Of a stretch of DNA of 64,000 nucleotides, positions 9,377 to 19,822 are shown piece by piece. Position 1 is the stretch's first letter. The number at the start of each line of letters is the position of its first letter. The notes beneath the pieces were generated by a model. The model was not told where the DNA came from. It made no database searches and saw nothing but the letters and a program-made list of their open reading frames with translations. Location of the stretch: assembly GCF_000424545.1 (NCBI RefSeq), contig NZ_AUKC01000007.1, positions 78,282-142,281 of the forward strand, written 5' to 3'. A program made the position numbers and the translations under genes. This stretch comes from Butyrivibrio sp. NC3005 (GTDB lineage: Bacteria; Bacillota; Clostridia; Lachnospirales; Lachnospiraceae).

Positions 9377-9711
9377 ATATTTATCTGATTCTTGCGCTGA
9401 TTGGTCAGCTTATTGCATCTTTTTCACAAATTCTTTTGAAGAAAAGTTCCGCGAAAAAGTATGATAGTATTATTAAAGAGTATTTAAATGTTTTGGTAAT
9501 AGCAGGTTATCTTATGCTGGGTATTTCAATGGTTGTAGCAGTTGTTTGCTACAGCGGACTTGATTATATGCAGGTCGTTGTTATAGAACCTATAGGTTAT
9601 GTAATAGTAATGCTATTATCACGTTTGTTTTTTGATGAAAAAATAACGCTGCGAAAAATAATAGGTATGGCTGTGTTGCTTGCCGGAATTTTTGTTTTTT
9701 ATAGTGTATAA
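9373..9711 (+). CDS. Small EamA/SMR-like transporter subunit 2
   Basis: This is a 112-residue, four-helix membrane protein that pairs with the preceding gene; GAGGAGG lies just upstream of the ATG. It lacks the conserved Glu expected in the first helix of drug-exporting SMR proteins, which fits a lipid-sugar flippase better than a drug pump. Two different small subunits encoded with overlapping ends suggest an obligate heterodimer. The assignment to lipid-phosphate sugar export comes from the ArnE/ArnF precedent and from the neighbouring transferase. Confidence 0.7.
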   Translation: MNIYLILALIGQLIASFSQILLKKSSAKKYDSIIKEYLNVLVIAGYLMLGISMVVAVVCYSGLDYMQVVVIEPIGYVIVMLLSRLFFDEKITLRKIIGMAVLLAGIFVFYSV

Positions 9712-9814
9712 CAGTCAATGATTTTTTGTGGCAAACTTTTAAATAATAGTTCCAAATTGTTGCTGTTTATGAGTGATTGCAGGTAAATAGTAACCAAAAA
9801 ACGTGGAGGAAAAA

Positions 9815-12800
9815 ATGAAAAAACATCATAGTATATTTGGAACAAAGAGTGTTCCGAGGTATAAGAAAAAGGAATTTCACGAAAAACATACAAAGAGGAA
9901 AGATGCAAGTGTTTCTAAGAGTGTTGCTTCCAAAAAAACAGTAAATTATAAGAAAGAAAAAGCTTTTGATATTGAGTCTGAAACATTGGAGCCAGAGCAT
10001 CTTAATGGAATTCTAGATGCTGTGGAGTCAGCAGGTGCAAGGCAGGTTGAAGTTCAAAAAGATAAATATATCGAGCAGGCATCAATGACTTTAGGAGTTG
10101 CCAATGATGAAGAAATTGATGAAATGTTAGAAACATCTGGTTTAGATGACTTTGAAGGCAACTTTGATAAGACATATGATGATCTTCATTTTCCCGATGA
10201 AAACGTAAAAGAAACGTATCAGGAAGATTATGAAGATACAGAAAATTATGAAGATAACGATGAAATCTATGATCTGGATAATTCAGATGAATTTGACGAA
10301 CAAAAAGAAGATTCATATGAAGAGGATTTGTATGATGAATATGAATCAGAATCGGCTCAAGATGATATATATGAGGATGATTCATATGAAGAGGAATCGG
10401 CTCAAGATGACAGATATGAAGATTTGATTGATGATGACAAGTATTATGAAGATGAGTCTTATGAATCAAATGATTATGAAGAAATTCATGAAAATGTAAA
10501 CAGCCCCAAAGATTCTTTTAGCGATAACGAAAACTACGATTTTGAAGACGATTTTGATAATACATTTTCTTTTGTTGAAAAAGATGATTATGATGATCTT
10601 TTAAGACCAAGCGAATTAAATAATAAGGTATCGAGCAAAGTTAAGAGAGGCCAGGAAAAGTCTTTTAGCTCAAAAAGTGTAGTAAATAACGACAAGAAAA
10701 GTGATACTAGAGAGAAAGCTGTACCTGTTTCTGGAAACAGAAAATCTTCGGGCAGTTATAAAAATAGGCGAAAGGCTGCAAGTTCTTCTAGAAAGATGAA
10801 GAAGTCATTTCTTGCAAATAAGACATCACTTGAGAGAGTATCTCTTGTGATTGGACTTTTAATTGTAATAATGATAGTTACTATGGGATCTGTCTTTATT
10901 CAGAGCAGAGCTAAAGCGAATGAGATTGCTTCTTTCGGAAATATTGGCTCGCAGGTTGAAGGCCTTACTATGATTGGCGAAGATGGTCTTGTAGCAGTAT
11001 CAGATGCTCAGGCGGCTAAGAAGATGGTTGTAGATAACACGGCGCAGGAAGCGTCAAGTGCAGCAACCGAAAGTACTACTGCGGAAGAAGAAAAAGGTGT
11101 AAATGTTAAGATGACTCTTTCCAGTATCAAGCAGGACCTTAAGATTAAGTTTATTAATGCAAAAACATCAAGACTTGTTTCCAAGGTTCCGTTTGAAGTT
11201 GAGGTAAGTTACCCTGATGGTAAAGTAAGCAATTGGAAAGATGAGAATACAGATGGTATAATCTACCATTATGATATTCCTTCAGGAAACTATAAAGTAA
11301 CATTAAAGCCGCTAGATGCAGATAAGTATGCTGACTATACAATCGATACCAAGCCTCAGACTATTAATGTCAAGGAAACTATTGCATATCAGGAAGTTGA
11401 TGTTCATGATGAAGTTAAAACAGAGGCAGAAGTTAACGTTGCCAAAGAAGATACACAGGTACAGAAGACTGTAGTAGAGTCTGTTAACAAAGATACAGTT
11501 GAGTGGGTTGAATCTACAAAGACAGAAATTGGTTCAAATGGAACAGTATCTTATGAAGAAGTTAATAAGAGCAATATTAAAGATCCTAATTCTTCAATGA
11601 TAATAAATTCAAAGATTAAGAAGATGTCTGCTGTTGATAATGCACTTCCTACTGAAACAACTGATAATAATTCTCAGCAGACAGATACTCCGGCACCTTC
11701 CACTGAAAACAATGGTACAGAAAATGGTGAAGGAAATAATTCTGGAAAAGAGAATACAAATTCTTCAAGCGGAGGAAATAATTCAGGAACAGGAGAAACA
11801 AATAATTCCTCAGCAGGAGGAACAACATCCAGTTCAACAGGTGGTACAAGCAACGCTTCAACAGGAGGAACAACATCTAGTTCAACTGGCGGTACAACAA
11901 AGCATGAAGTTAAAGAGTATGAATATAAGGTAAGCGAAAGTGGTGTCACAATTGAAGCAGGAAAGACACATAAGATATCTGCTTCTACAACAGATCCAAA
12001 GAATAATGTGTCATTTTCATCCTCTGATAATTCTATCGCAACAGTAGCTGCAGATGGTACAATAACAGCGATTAAGGCTGGAACAGCTACAATTACAGCT
12101 ACTTTTAATGGAGGAATTACAAGAACTTGTACAGTAAAAGTAACTGCATCAAGTTCGTCTGCGTCAACAGCTAGTACTCAGGGAAAAGATAGCCTGAAAT
12201 TATCAGCTTCCAGTATAAAAGTTGGTGAAACAATTACTGCAACTGCAACAACCGACTTAAAGGATAAGACGGTTGTATGGGCGACTTCTGATCCGTCGGT
12301 TGTTGAAATTAAACCAAACGGATTAACAGCTGCAATAAGAGGCCTTAAACAGGGAGCTGCCAAAATTACTGTTAGGTTTGCTGATAAAACAGAAAAAACA
12401 TTACAAATAACAGTTACAAACAGTAATGTTAAGCTTGAAATTACTTCACAGAAATCAGTCCTTCTTGCTGGAAAAACACTTCAGCTTAAAGTTAAAGTTA
12501 CTGGAGCAAAGACAGCAAATGTTAAGTGGGCAAGTTCAGATGCTTCAATTGCTCAGGTTAATGAAAAAGGTCTTGTTACAGCACTTAAAGCAGGTACTGT
12601 TGATATAGTTGCAAGTCTTGTTGAAGATGCAAATGTAAATGCTAAGTGTACTATCACTGTAAAGGACGGTACCGCTCCTCTTACAACAAAAGATGGAAGA
12701 ACGGTTTATGTATCTGATGGAAATGGCGGTTTTAGACCTGCAACTACAGCAGATTACGATACAGCTAAAAAGTTCTTTGTACAGACAGAAGGAAAAAACT

Positions 12801-13534
12801 ACAAATACACTGGATGGCAGACTATAGATGGTTATACCTATTATTTTGATAAAAACGGCAATCCTGTAACAGGTGAACAGGTAATTCAGGGAGCCAAGTA
12901 TACATTTGGAAGTGACGGAAGACTTTCTAATGGTTCTGGTGTGTTAGGTATTGACGTTTCGAAATGGAATGGTAACATAGATTGGTCACAAGTAAAGAAT
13001 TCTGGTGTATCTTATGTTATAATCAGATGCGGATATCGAGGTTCTTCGTCAGGCGCACTGATTCAGGATCCGAAATTTAGAGCCAACATAAATGGTGCAA
13101 CAAGTGCAGGATTGAAGGTTGGTGTGTATTTCTTTACACAGGCTACAAGTGATGTTGAAGCTGTAGAAGAAGCTTCAATGGTATTGGAACTTGTAAAAGG
13201 TCACTCGCTTCCATGTGGAGTATACTTGGATGTTGAAGGTTCAGGCGGAAGAGCAGATTCTATTAGTACTGCTACTAGGACTGCAGTCTGCAAGGCTTTT
13301 TGCGCAACTATTGCTAACAGAGGATACAGAACAGGTATTTATGCCAATAAGACATGGCTTAGCAGCAGAATTAGTACATCAAGTCTTACAGGATATAAAA
13401 TTTGGCTTGCACAGTACAGAGCTACTCCAACATATACAGCAACAAGATATGATATGTGGCAGTACACTTCTAGTGGTAATGTTAGAGGAATATCTGGCAG
13501 AGTTGATATGAATATTTCATATATGAATTTTTAA
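9815..13534 (+). CDS. Giant membrane-anchored GH25 lysozyme
   Basis: This protein has 1239 residues. Order: a cytoplasmic tail (1-340) with a strongly acidic Asp/Glu/Tyr-rich centre (about 85-260); a membrane helix (about 343-365); a transthyretin-like beta domain (about 428-527); a Ser/Thr/Gly linker with STGG repeats; three bacterial Ig-like (Big_2) domains (about 705-950); a choline-binding-type aromatic repeat (about 995-1037); and a C-terminal GH25 muramidase (about 1043-1239). GH25 residues are visible as GIDVSKWNG and the catalytic pair in YLDVEG. It should cut peptidoglycan glycan strands on the cell surface. The start is ATG 9815, because GGAGG lies six bases before it; a GTG at 9803 would overlap that site. 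Embedding in a glycan operon suggests local wall opening or remodelling during polymer attachment. Confidence 0.9.
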   Translation: MKKHHSIFGTKSVPRYKKKEFHEKHTKRKDASVSKSVASKKTVNYKKEKAFDIESETLEPEHLNGILDAVESAGARQVEVQKDKYIEQASMTLGVANDEEIDEMLETSGLDDFEGNFDKTYDDLHFPDENVKETYQEDYEDTENYEDNDEIYDLDNSDEFDEQKEDSYEEDLYDEYESESAQDDIYEDDSYEEESAQDDRYEDLIDDDKYYEDESYESNDYEEIHENVNSPKDSFSDNENYDFEDDFDNTFSFVEKDDYDDLLRPSELNNKVSSKVKRGQEKSFSSKSVVNNDKKSDTREKAVPVSGNRKSSGSYKNRRKAASSSRKMKKSFLANKTSLERVSLVIGLLIVIMIVTMGSVFIQSRAKANEIASFGNIGSQVEGLTMIGEDGLVAVSDAQAAKKMVVDNTAQEASSAATESTTAEEEKGVNVKMTLSSIKQDLKIKFINAKTSRLVSKVPFEVEVSYPDGKVSNWKDENTDGIIYHYDIPSGNYKVTLKPLDADKYADYTIDTKPQTINVKETIAYQEVDVHDEVKTEAEVNVAKEDTQVQKTVVESVNKDTVEWVESTKTEIGSNGTVSYEEVNKSNIKDPNSSMIINSKIKKMSAVDNALPTETTDNNSQQTDTPAPSTENNGTENGEGNNSGKENTNSSSGGNNSGTGETNNSSAGGTTSSSTGGTSNASTGGTTSSSTGGTTKHEVKEYEYKVSESGVTIEAGKTHKISASTTDPKNNVSFSSSDNSIATVAADGTITAIKAGTATITATFNGGITRTCTVKVTASSSSASTASTQGKDSLKLSASSIKVGETITATATTDLKDKTVVWATSDPSVVEIKPNGLTAAIRGLKQGAAKITVRFADKTEKTLQITVTNSNVKLEITSQKSVLLAGKTLQLKVKVTGAKTANVKWASSDASIAQVNEKGLVTALKAGTVDIVASLVEDANVNAKCTITVKDGTAPLTTKDGRTVYVSDGNGGFRPATTADYDTAKKFFVQTEGKNYKYTGWQTIDGYTYYFDKNGNPVTGEQVIQGAKYTFGSDGRLSNGSGVLGIDVSKWNGNIDWSQVKNSGVSYVIIRCGYRGSSSGALIQDPKFRANINGATSAGLKVGVYFFTQATSDVEAVEEASMVLELVKGHSLPCGVYLDVEGSGGRADSISTATRTAVCKAFCATIANRGYRTGIYANKTWLSSRISTSSLTGYKIWLAQYRATPTYTATRYDMWQYTSSGNVRGISGRVDMNISYMNF

Positions 13535-13571
13535 TAAATTGAATAATGAACCGAAAGGGGTTATATTAGTA

Positions 13572-14453
13572 ATGAAAGGTATTATACTTGCCGGTGGATC
13601 CGGCACAAGACTTTATCCACTCACAAAGGCTGTTTCAAAGCAGATTATGCCTGTTTATGATAAGCCGATGATTTATTATCCATTGTCAACACTTATGTTG
13701 GCAGGAATAAGAGAAGTTCTTATTATCTCAACTCCTAGAGATATTTCAGCATTTAAAGAATTATTTGGAGATGGAAGTCAGCTTGGACTTTCAATGAGTT
13801 ATGCAGTTCAGGAACAGCCAAGAGGACTTGCTGATGCGTTCATTATTGGAGCAGATTTCATCGGACAGGATTCTGTAGCATTGGTTCTTGGAGATAATAT
13901 TTTCTATGGACAGAGCTTCACTCATCTGCTTGGAAAGGTTTATGAGAGACATAATAAACCAAAGAGTGGTGCCACTATTTTTGGTTATTATGTAAGAGAT
14001 CCAAGAGAATATGGTGTTGTTGAATTTGATAGTGAGGGAAGAGCTATTTCTATTGAAGAAAAGCCTGAGAAACCAAAGTCAAATTTTGCTGTACCAGGAC
14101 TTTATTTCTATGATAATGATGTTGTAGAAATCGCTCGTAACGTTAAGCCAAGTGCACGTGGAGAGATTGAAATTACAAGTATTAATAATGAGTATTTGAG
14201 CAATGGAGCGCTCTATGTTGAGACTATGGGACGTGGTTTTGCATGGCTTGATACAGGAAATCATGATGCACTTTTAGATGCAGCAGATTTTGTGGCAGCA
14301 TTCCAGAAGCGTCAGGGCTTGTATATTTCCTGCATTGAGGAAATTGCTTACAAGAGAGGATTTATTGACAAGGAGCAGCTTTTAAAGCTCGCGGAACCGT
14401 TAATGAAAACCAATTATGGTAAATATCTTGTTGAGGTAGCAAATGGACTCTAA
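13572..14453 (+). CDS. rfbA: Glucose-1-phosphate thymidylyltransferase
   Basis: This 293-residue protein makes dTDP-glucose from dTTP and glucose-1-phosphate, the first step to dTDP-rhamnose. The N-terminal nucleotide-binding signature [11 protein letters not shown] is followed by [17 protein letters not shown], both diagnostic of RmlA. The length fits the family. The start at ATG 13572 gives the usual [10 protein letters not shown]-terminus; AAGGGG lies 13-14 bases upstream. The genes rmlB, rmlC and rmlD are not nearby, so the rest of the rhamnose pathway must be elsewhere. The 3' end overlaps the next gene by 11 bases. Confidence 0.95.
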   Translation: MKGIILAGGSGTRLYPLTKAVSKQIMPVYDKPMIYYPLSTLMLAGIREVLIISTPRDISAFKELFGDGSQLGLSMSYAVQEQPRGLADAFIIGADFIGQDSVALVLGDNIFYGQSFTHLLGKVYERHNKPKSGATIFGYYVRDPREYGVVEFDSEGRAISIEEKPEKPKSNFAVPGLYFYDNDVVEIARNVKPSARGEIEITSINNEYLSNGALYVETMGRGFAWLDTGNHDALLDAADFVAAFQKRQGLYISCIEEIAYKRGFIDKEQLLKLAEPLMKTNYGKYLVEVANGL

Positions 14454-15189
14454 AGTCATACGACTGGCAGTTGCAGTTTTTGTGAGCCTTATGGCTCTCA
14501 TCTTGGTAATTGTATATGCAGTTAATGCCGATAAGATAAATGCTTTTTTGGGCATAAAAAGTTCTGATGAAGCAAGTTTGGATTCAGCCTTCGTTTCATC
14601 TATTGATATAGGTGAGCCTATCGGTAATAATATGCATGGTTTTATGGCAAAGAAGAATTTTTTTGATGAACCTGATGCTCTCGCCAGCATTCATGTTGAA
14701 GACGTAACAGGTCTTTATATGGATGTTAAGGCTGGCGCAGGTCAGATAAGGATAAGCATAAAGAATGCAAGGGGAGGCCTTGAAACGGGTACGCCCTTTG
14801 CAGTTATGCTTCAAAAAAGGGATGAAGAAGAATCTCATCCTGCAATCTATTCAGATGATGACCAGAATGGACAAATCCTTATTTCTGATTTGGAAAAAGG
14901 AAATTACGTATTAACATTACAGCCACGTGATGGGTATCATATCCCGCTTTCACCTGTAAATGTTAACATTACTGAGTCAAGTGTGTCACTTTCAGCTGCA
15001 AGTAGCAGTGTAAGTGCTACTACAGCTTTAGAAAGTAATGATGAAAGTGTGTCCTCTACAAGCGCATCAAAAGAATCATCTGATGACAGTTCGATAAAGG
15101 GAGCTTCAGGTCGTTCGTCAAGACTTGAAATGACAGACGTGTCATCGGGAGCTATTACAAGTGATTCTGGTGCTACGACTAAAAAATGA
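14443..15189 (+). CDS. Membrane-anchored protein with transthyretin-like domain
   Basis: This is a 248-residue protein of no recognised family. It has an N-terminal membrane helix (about 7-28), an extracellular beta domain (about 90-178) and a Ser/Thr/Ala-rich tail (about 180-248). The beta domain resembles the one in the giant lysozyme: both have an IxIxxxNA-type strand, a TPF or VPF turn, and a GNY-x-x-TL-x-P-x-D strand near the end. It may serve as a structural or docking partner of the lysozyme or exporter. Its start overlaps rfbA, so the two are likely translationally coupled. No catalytic motif is seen. Confidence 0.6.
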   Translation: MDSKVIRLAVAVFVSLMALILVIVYAVNADKINAFLGIKSSDEASLDSAFVSSIDIGEPIGNNMHGFMAKKNFFDEPDALASIHVEDVTGLYMDVKAGAGQIRISIKNARGGLETGTPFAVMLQKRDEEESHPAIYSDDDQNGQILISDLEKGNYVLTLQPRDGYHIPLSPVNVNITESSVSLSAASSSVSATTALESNDESVSSTSASKESSDDSSIKGASGRSSRLEMTDVSSGAITSDSGATTKK

Positions 15190-15200
15190 ATTAGAAAGAT

Positions 15201-15220
15201 ACAAAGCAAATTTGCTTTGT
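15201..15220. other. 20-bp perfect palindrome
   Basis: ACAAAGCAAA is followed directly by its reverse complement, between the stop codon of the preceding gene and the permease start. No U-tract follows, so it is not a standard terminator. It could pause or protect mRNA at the junction, or be a protein-binding site. Confidence 0.4.
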
Positions 15221-15234
15221 TTGAGGAAAGTGTT

Positions 15235-16281
15235 TTGGTTAATAAAGGAAATAGAAGACAGGATTCTGCTGAAATAAAGCGACTTCCAGGAATAGGCATA
15301 CTTCCAAAATGGGCAGGAATCCTTGTTTTTGTTGTACTTGCAGCAATTTTAGCATCTCTAATTATTTTTCATTATAATCCAGGAGCAGATGCTCACACAG
15401 AAATGCTAAAAAAAGTGTGTGCATGTGTTCTTATTTCATTATCCTGTATTATCTACATAGTTAAATATGACCGAATCATGGTTGTTCCAATGGAACTTTG
15501 GGATAATCGTAGACTTATTTGGAGAATGTCACTTAATGATTTCCGAAAGCGTTATGCTGGTTCTTATCTTGGTTCAGTTTGGGCATTTACACAGCCGCTT
15601 GTCACTATATTAATGTATTGGTTTGTGTTTGATAAGATTATGCAGGCAAAAGCAAGTGTTTTTGGACGTGGTCTTCCTGTTCCCTATGTAATCTTTCTTA
15701 TGGCTGGTCTTGTTCCGTGGTTTTATTTTATGGAAGGACTTTCAAATGGTACAACATCCCTTTTGGAATATAGTTATCTGGTAAAAAAAGTCGTATTTAA
15801 AATAAGCATTCTTCCACTTATTAAGCTTATTGCAGCAACATTTACACATTTATTTTTCTGCATTATATTAGTTGCGGCAGCATGGATTGGCGGTTTTGCA
15901 CCAAGTGCTTATACTTTGCAAATATTTTATTATATGTTTTGCGAATTTATGCTTCTTTTGGCGATGAGTTATGTAACAGCAGCAGTTCAGGTATTTTTTA
16001 GAGATTTAATGCAGATAATTAATATTGGTCTTCAGCTTGGACAGTGGGCTACACCTATATTGTGGAATATTGGCGGTTTTGATTATAGAATCCAGTGGAT
16101 TATAAAGTTGAATCCTGTAACATATCTAGTTGAAGGATATAGAAGTTCAATTTATGAACAAAGATGGTTTTTTGAACACTTCTATTCCACAACATATTTT
16201 TGGATTGTAACAATCGGAATATTCTGCCTGGGTTCATTGATATTCAAGAAATCCAAGGTTCACTTTGCAGATATGTTGTAA
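15235..16281 (+). CDS. Polysaccharide ABC exporter permease (Wzm-like)
   Basis: This 348-residue protein carries two extra N-terminal hydrophobic helices (about 27-75) before a standard ABC-2 permease domain of six helices (about 120-345). The domain has the MSLNDFRKRYAGSYLGSVWA entry region typical of polysaccharide/teichoic acid exporters (Wzm, TagG). It works with the ATPase encoded next to move a finished, lipid-linked glycan across the membrane. The start is taken as TTG 15235 because GAGGAAAG lies just before it; an upstream TTG at 15217 has no such site and lies within the palindrome. Confidence 0.88.
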   Translation: MVNKGNRRQDSAEIKRLPGIGILPKWAGILVFVVLAAILASLIIFHYNPGADAHTEMLKKVCACVLISLSCIIYIVKYDRIMVVPMELWDNRRLIWRMSLNDFRKRYAGSYLGSVWAFTQPLVTILMYWFVFDKIMQAKASVFGRGLPVPYVIFLMAGLVPWFYFMEGLSNGTTSLLEYSYLVKKVVFKISILPLIKLIAATFTHLFFCIILVAAAWIGGFAPSAYTLQIFYYMFCEFMLLLAMSYVTAAVQVFFRDLMQIINIGLQLGQWATPILWNIGGFDYRIQWIIKLNPVTYLVEGYRSSIYEQRWFFEHFYSTTYFWIVTIGIFCLGSLIFKKSKVHFADML

Positions 16282-16290
16282 TGCCTAATC

Positions 16291-17661
16291 ATGAACGAGA
16301 TGGAAAAGGAAAATATGATAGAAAAAAAAGATGTGGCAATAGACGTAAGTCATGTAACCAAACAATATAAATTATACGAGCACAATATTGACAGACTTAA
16401 AGAGGCACTTGGTTTAAGTAAACAGAAAAAATATCATGAAAAACTTGCTTTAAATGATATTGATTTAAAAATATATCGAGGTGAGACTGTTGGTATTATA
16501 GGAACAAATGGTTCTGGAAAATCAACACTTCTTAAAATCGTAACCGGTGTTTTGACACCAACAAAGGGAACTGTAAAAGTTGATGGTCATATATCAGCTT
16601 TGTTGGAACTGGGAGCCGGATTTAATATGGAATATAACGGAATAGACAATATCTACCTAAATGGTATGATGATTGGATTTTCCGAAGAAGAAATAGAAAA
16701 AAGAATTGATGCAATTCTTGATTTTGCTGATATAGGCGAATATGTTTACCAACCGGTTAAAACATATTCAAGTGGTATGTTCGTAAGACTCGCATTTGCA
16801 CTTGCAATAAATATCGATCCAGAGATACTTATTATTGATGAAGCTTTGTCAGTTGGTGATGTTTTCTTTCAGGCAAAATGTTATCACAAGTTTGAAGAAT
16901 TCAAGAAGCAGGGTAAGACAATTCTTTTTGTTTCACATGATCTTTCGAGTATTAGTAAGTATTGTGATAGAGCAGTTCTTATAAATCAAGGTGTTAAAAT
17001 AGGCGAAGGATCTCCAAAAGAAATGATAGATATCTACAAGCAGGTCTTGGTTGGTCAGTATCAGCCAAAAGAAAATCCTGTGCCCGTAAAAAATCTTTTG
17101 GAAGATGAGGATATAAGAAAACTTGCCAAAGAAGATTCAGATGCCTCAGATGCACTTGTAGGATCAAAGGCAAGTGAGCAAAAGTTACCAAAGAAAAAAG
17201 ATTTAAATACCAGAAATCCAAATGCTTTTGAATATGGTAATGATACAGCTGAAATTGTCGATTATTATATGACCGATGAAGCTGGAAGAAAAATATCAAC
17301 TTTACAAAAAGGGACTACATTTTCTATACATATGGATGTAGAATTTAAAAAGGATGCAGCGGCACCTATTTTTGCATTTACAATAAAGAATATACTGGGT
17401 ATAGAGATAACTGGAACAAATACAATGTTTGAGAAGGCATTTCTTGATTCAGTGAAAGCGGGTGATAGAAAGCATATCACATTCGTTCAGAAAATGGACC
17501 TGCAGGGCGGAGAGTATCTGGTTTCATTTGGTGTGACAGGGTATGAGCAGGAAGTATTTACGGTTTATCACCGCCTCTATGATGCACTTAACATTACGGT
17601 TATATCTGATAAGAATACCGTAGGCTACTATGATATGAATTCAAAGGTAACAGTGGAATAA
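16291..17661 (+). CDS. Polysaccharide ABC exporter ATPase with C-terminal binding domain (Wzt-like)
   Basis: This 456-residue protein has a nucleotide-binding domain with Walker A GTNGSGKST (71-79), ABC signature YSSGM (159-163) and Walker B ILIIDEA (about 180-186), as in Wzt/TagH. A charged linker (about 255-310) leads to a C-terminal beta domain (about 310-456). In Wzt of E. coli O8/O9a and Raoultella O12 such a domain binds the non-reducing terminal modification of the polymer, so only finished chains are exported. The stop overlaps the start of the next gene (TAATG), which encodes a candidate terminator enzyme. Alternative starts are ATG 16300 and ATG 16315; the last has AAAGGA four bases upstream and is quite possible. 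Confidence 0.88.
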   Translation: MNEMEKENMIEKKDVAIDVSHVTKQYKLYEHNIDRLKEALGLSKQKKYHEKLALNDIDLKIYRGETVGIIGTNGSGKSTLLKIVTGVLTPTKGTVKVDGHISALLELGAGFNMEYNGIDNIYLNGMMIGFSEEEIEKRIDAILDFADIGEYVYQPVKTYSSGMFVRLAFALAINIDPEILIIDEALSVGDVFFQAKCYHKFEEFKKQGKTILFVSHDLSSISKYCDRAVLINQGVKIGEGSPKEMIDIYKQVLVGQYQPKENPVPVKNLLEDEDIRKLAKEDSDASDALVGSKASEQKLPKKKDLNTRNPNAFEYGNDTAEIVDYYMTDEAGRKISTLQKGTTFSIHMDVEFKKDAAAPIFAFTIKNILGIEITGTNTMFEKAFLDSVKAGDRKHITFVQKMDLQGGEYLVSFGVTGYEQEVFTVYHRLYDALNITVISDKNTVGYYDMNSKVTVE

Positions 17662-19808
17662 TGAGTATTAATTTGTCTGGCGAAGCCAAAATCGGAAATG
17701 TAAAGCTTAATTTAGATCACTACAGTGGAAAGGATCTTTACTGTGATGGTGCAGTTGAAGATCAGCTTTTGGATATTGTGAAGAATCATACCAAAGAGGA
17801 GTTTCCACAGATTATTGAAGAGTATGCTAGTTGGCCGGTACTCTATCATCTTTCTGAGATGAGAAGTAATATCGTTGAATGGATTCCAATGAATCACATG
17901 GAGAAAGTTCTTGAAGTCGGAGCAGGATGCGGAGCTATTACAGGTAAGCTTGCAGAAAAAGCGGCTTCAGTAACATGCGTAGAGTTATCACAAAAAAGAA
18001 GTGAAATAAATGCTTATCGAAACAAAGACTGTGATAACATCACTATTCATATTGGTAATTTTACCGATATTGAGCCAGATCTTCCAAATGATTTTGATTA
18101 TATATTCCTTATTGGAGTATTTGAATATGGTCAGAGTTATATTGGAGGTGATACTCCATACGAAGATTTTATTAAGATGCTTCAAAAGCACCTTAGTATC
18201 AATGGAAGAATAGTAATTGCGATAGAGAATAGAACAGGTCTTAAATATTTTGCAGGATGTAGAGAAGATCATCTTGGAACTTATTTTTCAGGAATTGAAG
18301 GGTATACAAAAGAGAGCGTAGCCAGAACCTTTACTCGTAACGCTCTTATCAGCCTTATGAAAAAATGTGGAATAAAAAATTACCATTTTTATTATCCATA
18401 TCCTGATTATAAACTTCCTACAATGATTCATTCTGATATATATTTACCAGGACTTGGAGAATTGTCTGATTGTGTAAGAAACTTTGACAATCCGAGAATG
18501 CGTCTTTTTGATGAGAAGTATGCATATGATTCCTTGATAAAGGATGGAATGTATCCGGATTTTGCAAACTCTTTTGAAATAATAATTGGAAATGGATTTC
18601 CTACGGTGTTTAGTAAATTCAGTAATGACAGAGGTGATGAATTTAAGATTCGTACAGACATAACTCTTGATATTATGAGACATACTCTCATTACTAAAAC
18701 GCCTATGACAGAAAAGGCAAAGGTGCATATAAAGAATATAAGAAATGCCTATGTTGCGCTCAAAGAGCGTTATGAAGGTGGTGAATTGGAAATAAACGAG
18801 TGTAATGTCAATCCTACAACAGGTGCAGCAGCATTTCCGTTTGTAGAGGGAGAACCACTTTCAGCGCTTATGGACAGATGTATTATGGCAGATGACATGG
18901 AAGGATTCAAAGCTCTTTTTGAAGAATATATGAGAAGAACTTCTTACCATGAAGATGTAGAAGTTGCTGACTATGATCTTATTTTTAGTAATATTCTGGT
19001 AGATAAAGATAAGTGGACTGTAATAGATTATGAATGGACTTATGGAAGGCAGATTCCTGCAAAAGAAATTGCTTTCAGAGCGCTTTACTGCTATCTTGAA
19101 GAAGATCCTAGAAGACGCAAAATAAATGTAGAACAATTCTATGAAATGCTTGGAATTGACGAGAAAGAACAAGAGCGTCTTTTAGAGGTTGAGGCAGAAT
19201 TCCAGAAATATGTTACTAATAATCGTAAGTCTCTTGTTGAGATGTGGAATAAGATTGGAAGAAAAGTAACTGTCCCCGAGGAAATGAAGCCAGATAGACT
19301 GACACATGATCACGAGATTCTTGATGACAGAATACAAGTATATTTTGATTATGGACAGGGACTTTCAGAAGAACAGTCACAGTATGTTCCTGAAAAGTAT
19401 GATGCAGATGGAAGAGTTACTATTAATCTTGAACTTGAAGATGGTGTAAGAGATATCAGAATAGATCCTGCTATCACTACTTGTATGATGACAATTGAGA
19501 GTGTATTGTGGAATGATGTTGAAGTGTTTATCGATCAGGATAAGCTCAAGATATATCCAAATGGAGTTTGGCTCTCTAATCATTCGCTTATTTTTGGAAC
19601 AGATGATCCAGGTGTGACTTTTAAGTTTAGGGAAAGTAAGCTTAAGAGACGTGCCATAAATAGATTTTCTATTACCTTTACGAAGGTAAAACTTGACAGA
19701 AAAGTTGCAGGAGATATCATTTCCTACCAGCAAAGACCAACTGAGGAAATTCCGCAGGAACAGTCTCATGGAATTGGCAAAATAAAGGATATCCTAAAAA
19801 CAATTTAA
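17661..19808 (+). CDS. Methyltransferase plus kinase-like protein (WbdD-like)
   Basis: The 715-residue protein begins with a class I SAM-dependent methyltransferase; motif I is LEVGAGCGA at about 84-92. A later region resembles a small-molecule/protein-kinase-like fold: D439 and N444 in DYDLIFSNILV look like the catalytic-loop Asp and Asn, and D456 in VIDYEW like the metal-binding Asp. The C-terminal part (about 560-700) is beta-rich and unassigned. In E. coli O9a, WbdD joins kinase and methyltransferase to cap the polymer, and Wzt reads that cap. The order here, exporter permease, ATPase with binding domain, then this protein with overlapping codons, fits the same logic. The methyltransferase call is firm; the kinase call is moderate; the capping role is inference. 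Confidence 0.75.
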   Translation: MSINLSGEAKIGNVKLNLDHYSGKDLYCDGAVEDQLLDIVKNHTKEEFPQIIEEYASWPVLYHLSEMRSNIVEWIPMNHMEKVLEVGAGCGAITGKLAEKAASVTCVELSQKRSEINAYRNKDCDNITIHIGNFTDIEPDLPNDFDYIFLIGVFEYGQSYIGGDTPYEDFIKMLQKHLSINGRIVIAIENRTGLKYFAGCREDHLGTYFSGIEGYTKESVARTFTRNALISLMKKCGIKNYHFYYPYPDYKLPTMIHSDIYLPGLGELSDCVRNFDNPRMRLFDEKYAYDSLIKDGMYPDFANSFEIIIGNGFPTVFSKFSNDRGDEFKIRTDITLDIMRHTLITKTPMTEKAKVHIKNIRNAYVALKERYEGGELEINECNVNPTTGAAAFPFVEGEPLSALMDRCIMADDMEGFKALFEEYMRRTSYHEDVEVADYDLIFSNILVDKDKWTVIDYEWTYGRQIPAKEIAFRALYCYLEEDPRRRKINVEQFYEMLGIDEKEQERLLEVEAEFQKYVTNNRKSLVEMWNKIGRKVTVPEEMKPDRLTHDHEILDDRIQVYFDYGQGLSEEQSQYVPEKYDADGRVTINLELEDGVRDIRIDPAITTCMMTIESVLWNDVEVFIDQDKLKIYPNGVWLSNHSLIFGTDDPGVTFKFRESKLKRRAINRFSITFTKVKLDRKVAGDIISYQQRPTEEIPQEQSHGIGKIKDILKTI

Positions 19809-19822
19809 GGATTAGTAATATA

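Noticed and set aside
9803..9814. GTG start for the lysozyme gene
   Set aside because: The GTG overlaps the GGAGG that serves the ATG at 9815.
10002..10469. Open frame of 155 codons on the - strand rich in His and Leu
   Set aside because: It is the complement of the Asp/Glu/Tyr-rich tail region of the lysozyme gene; its odd composition comes from that repeat-like coding sequence.
11634..11949. Several overlapping frames around the Ser/Thr/Gly linker of the lysozyme
   Set aside because: Short repeats of the linker keep all frames open; none has a start site or a domain.
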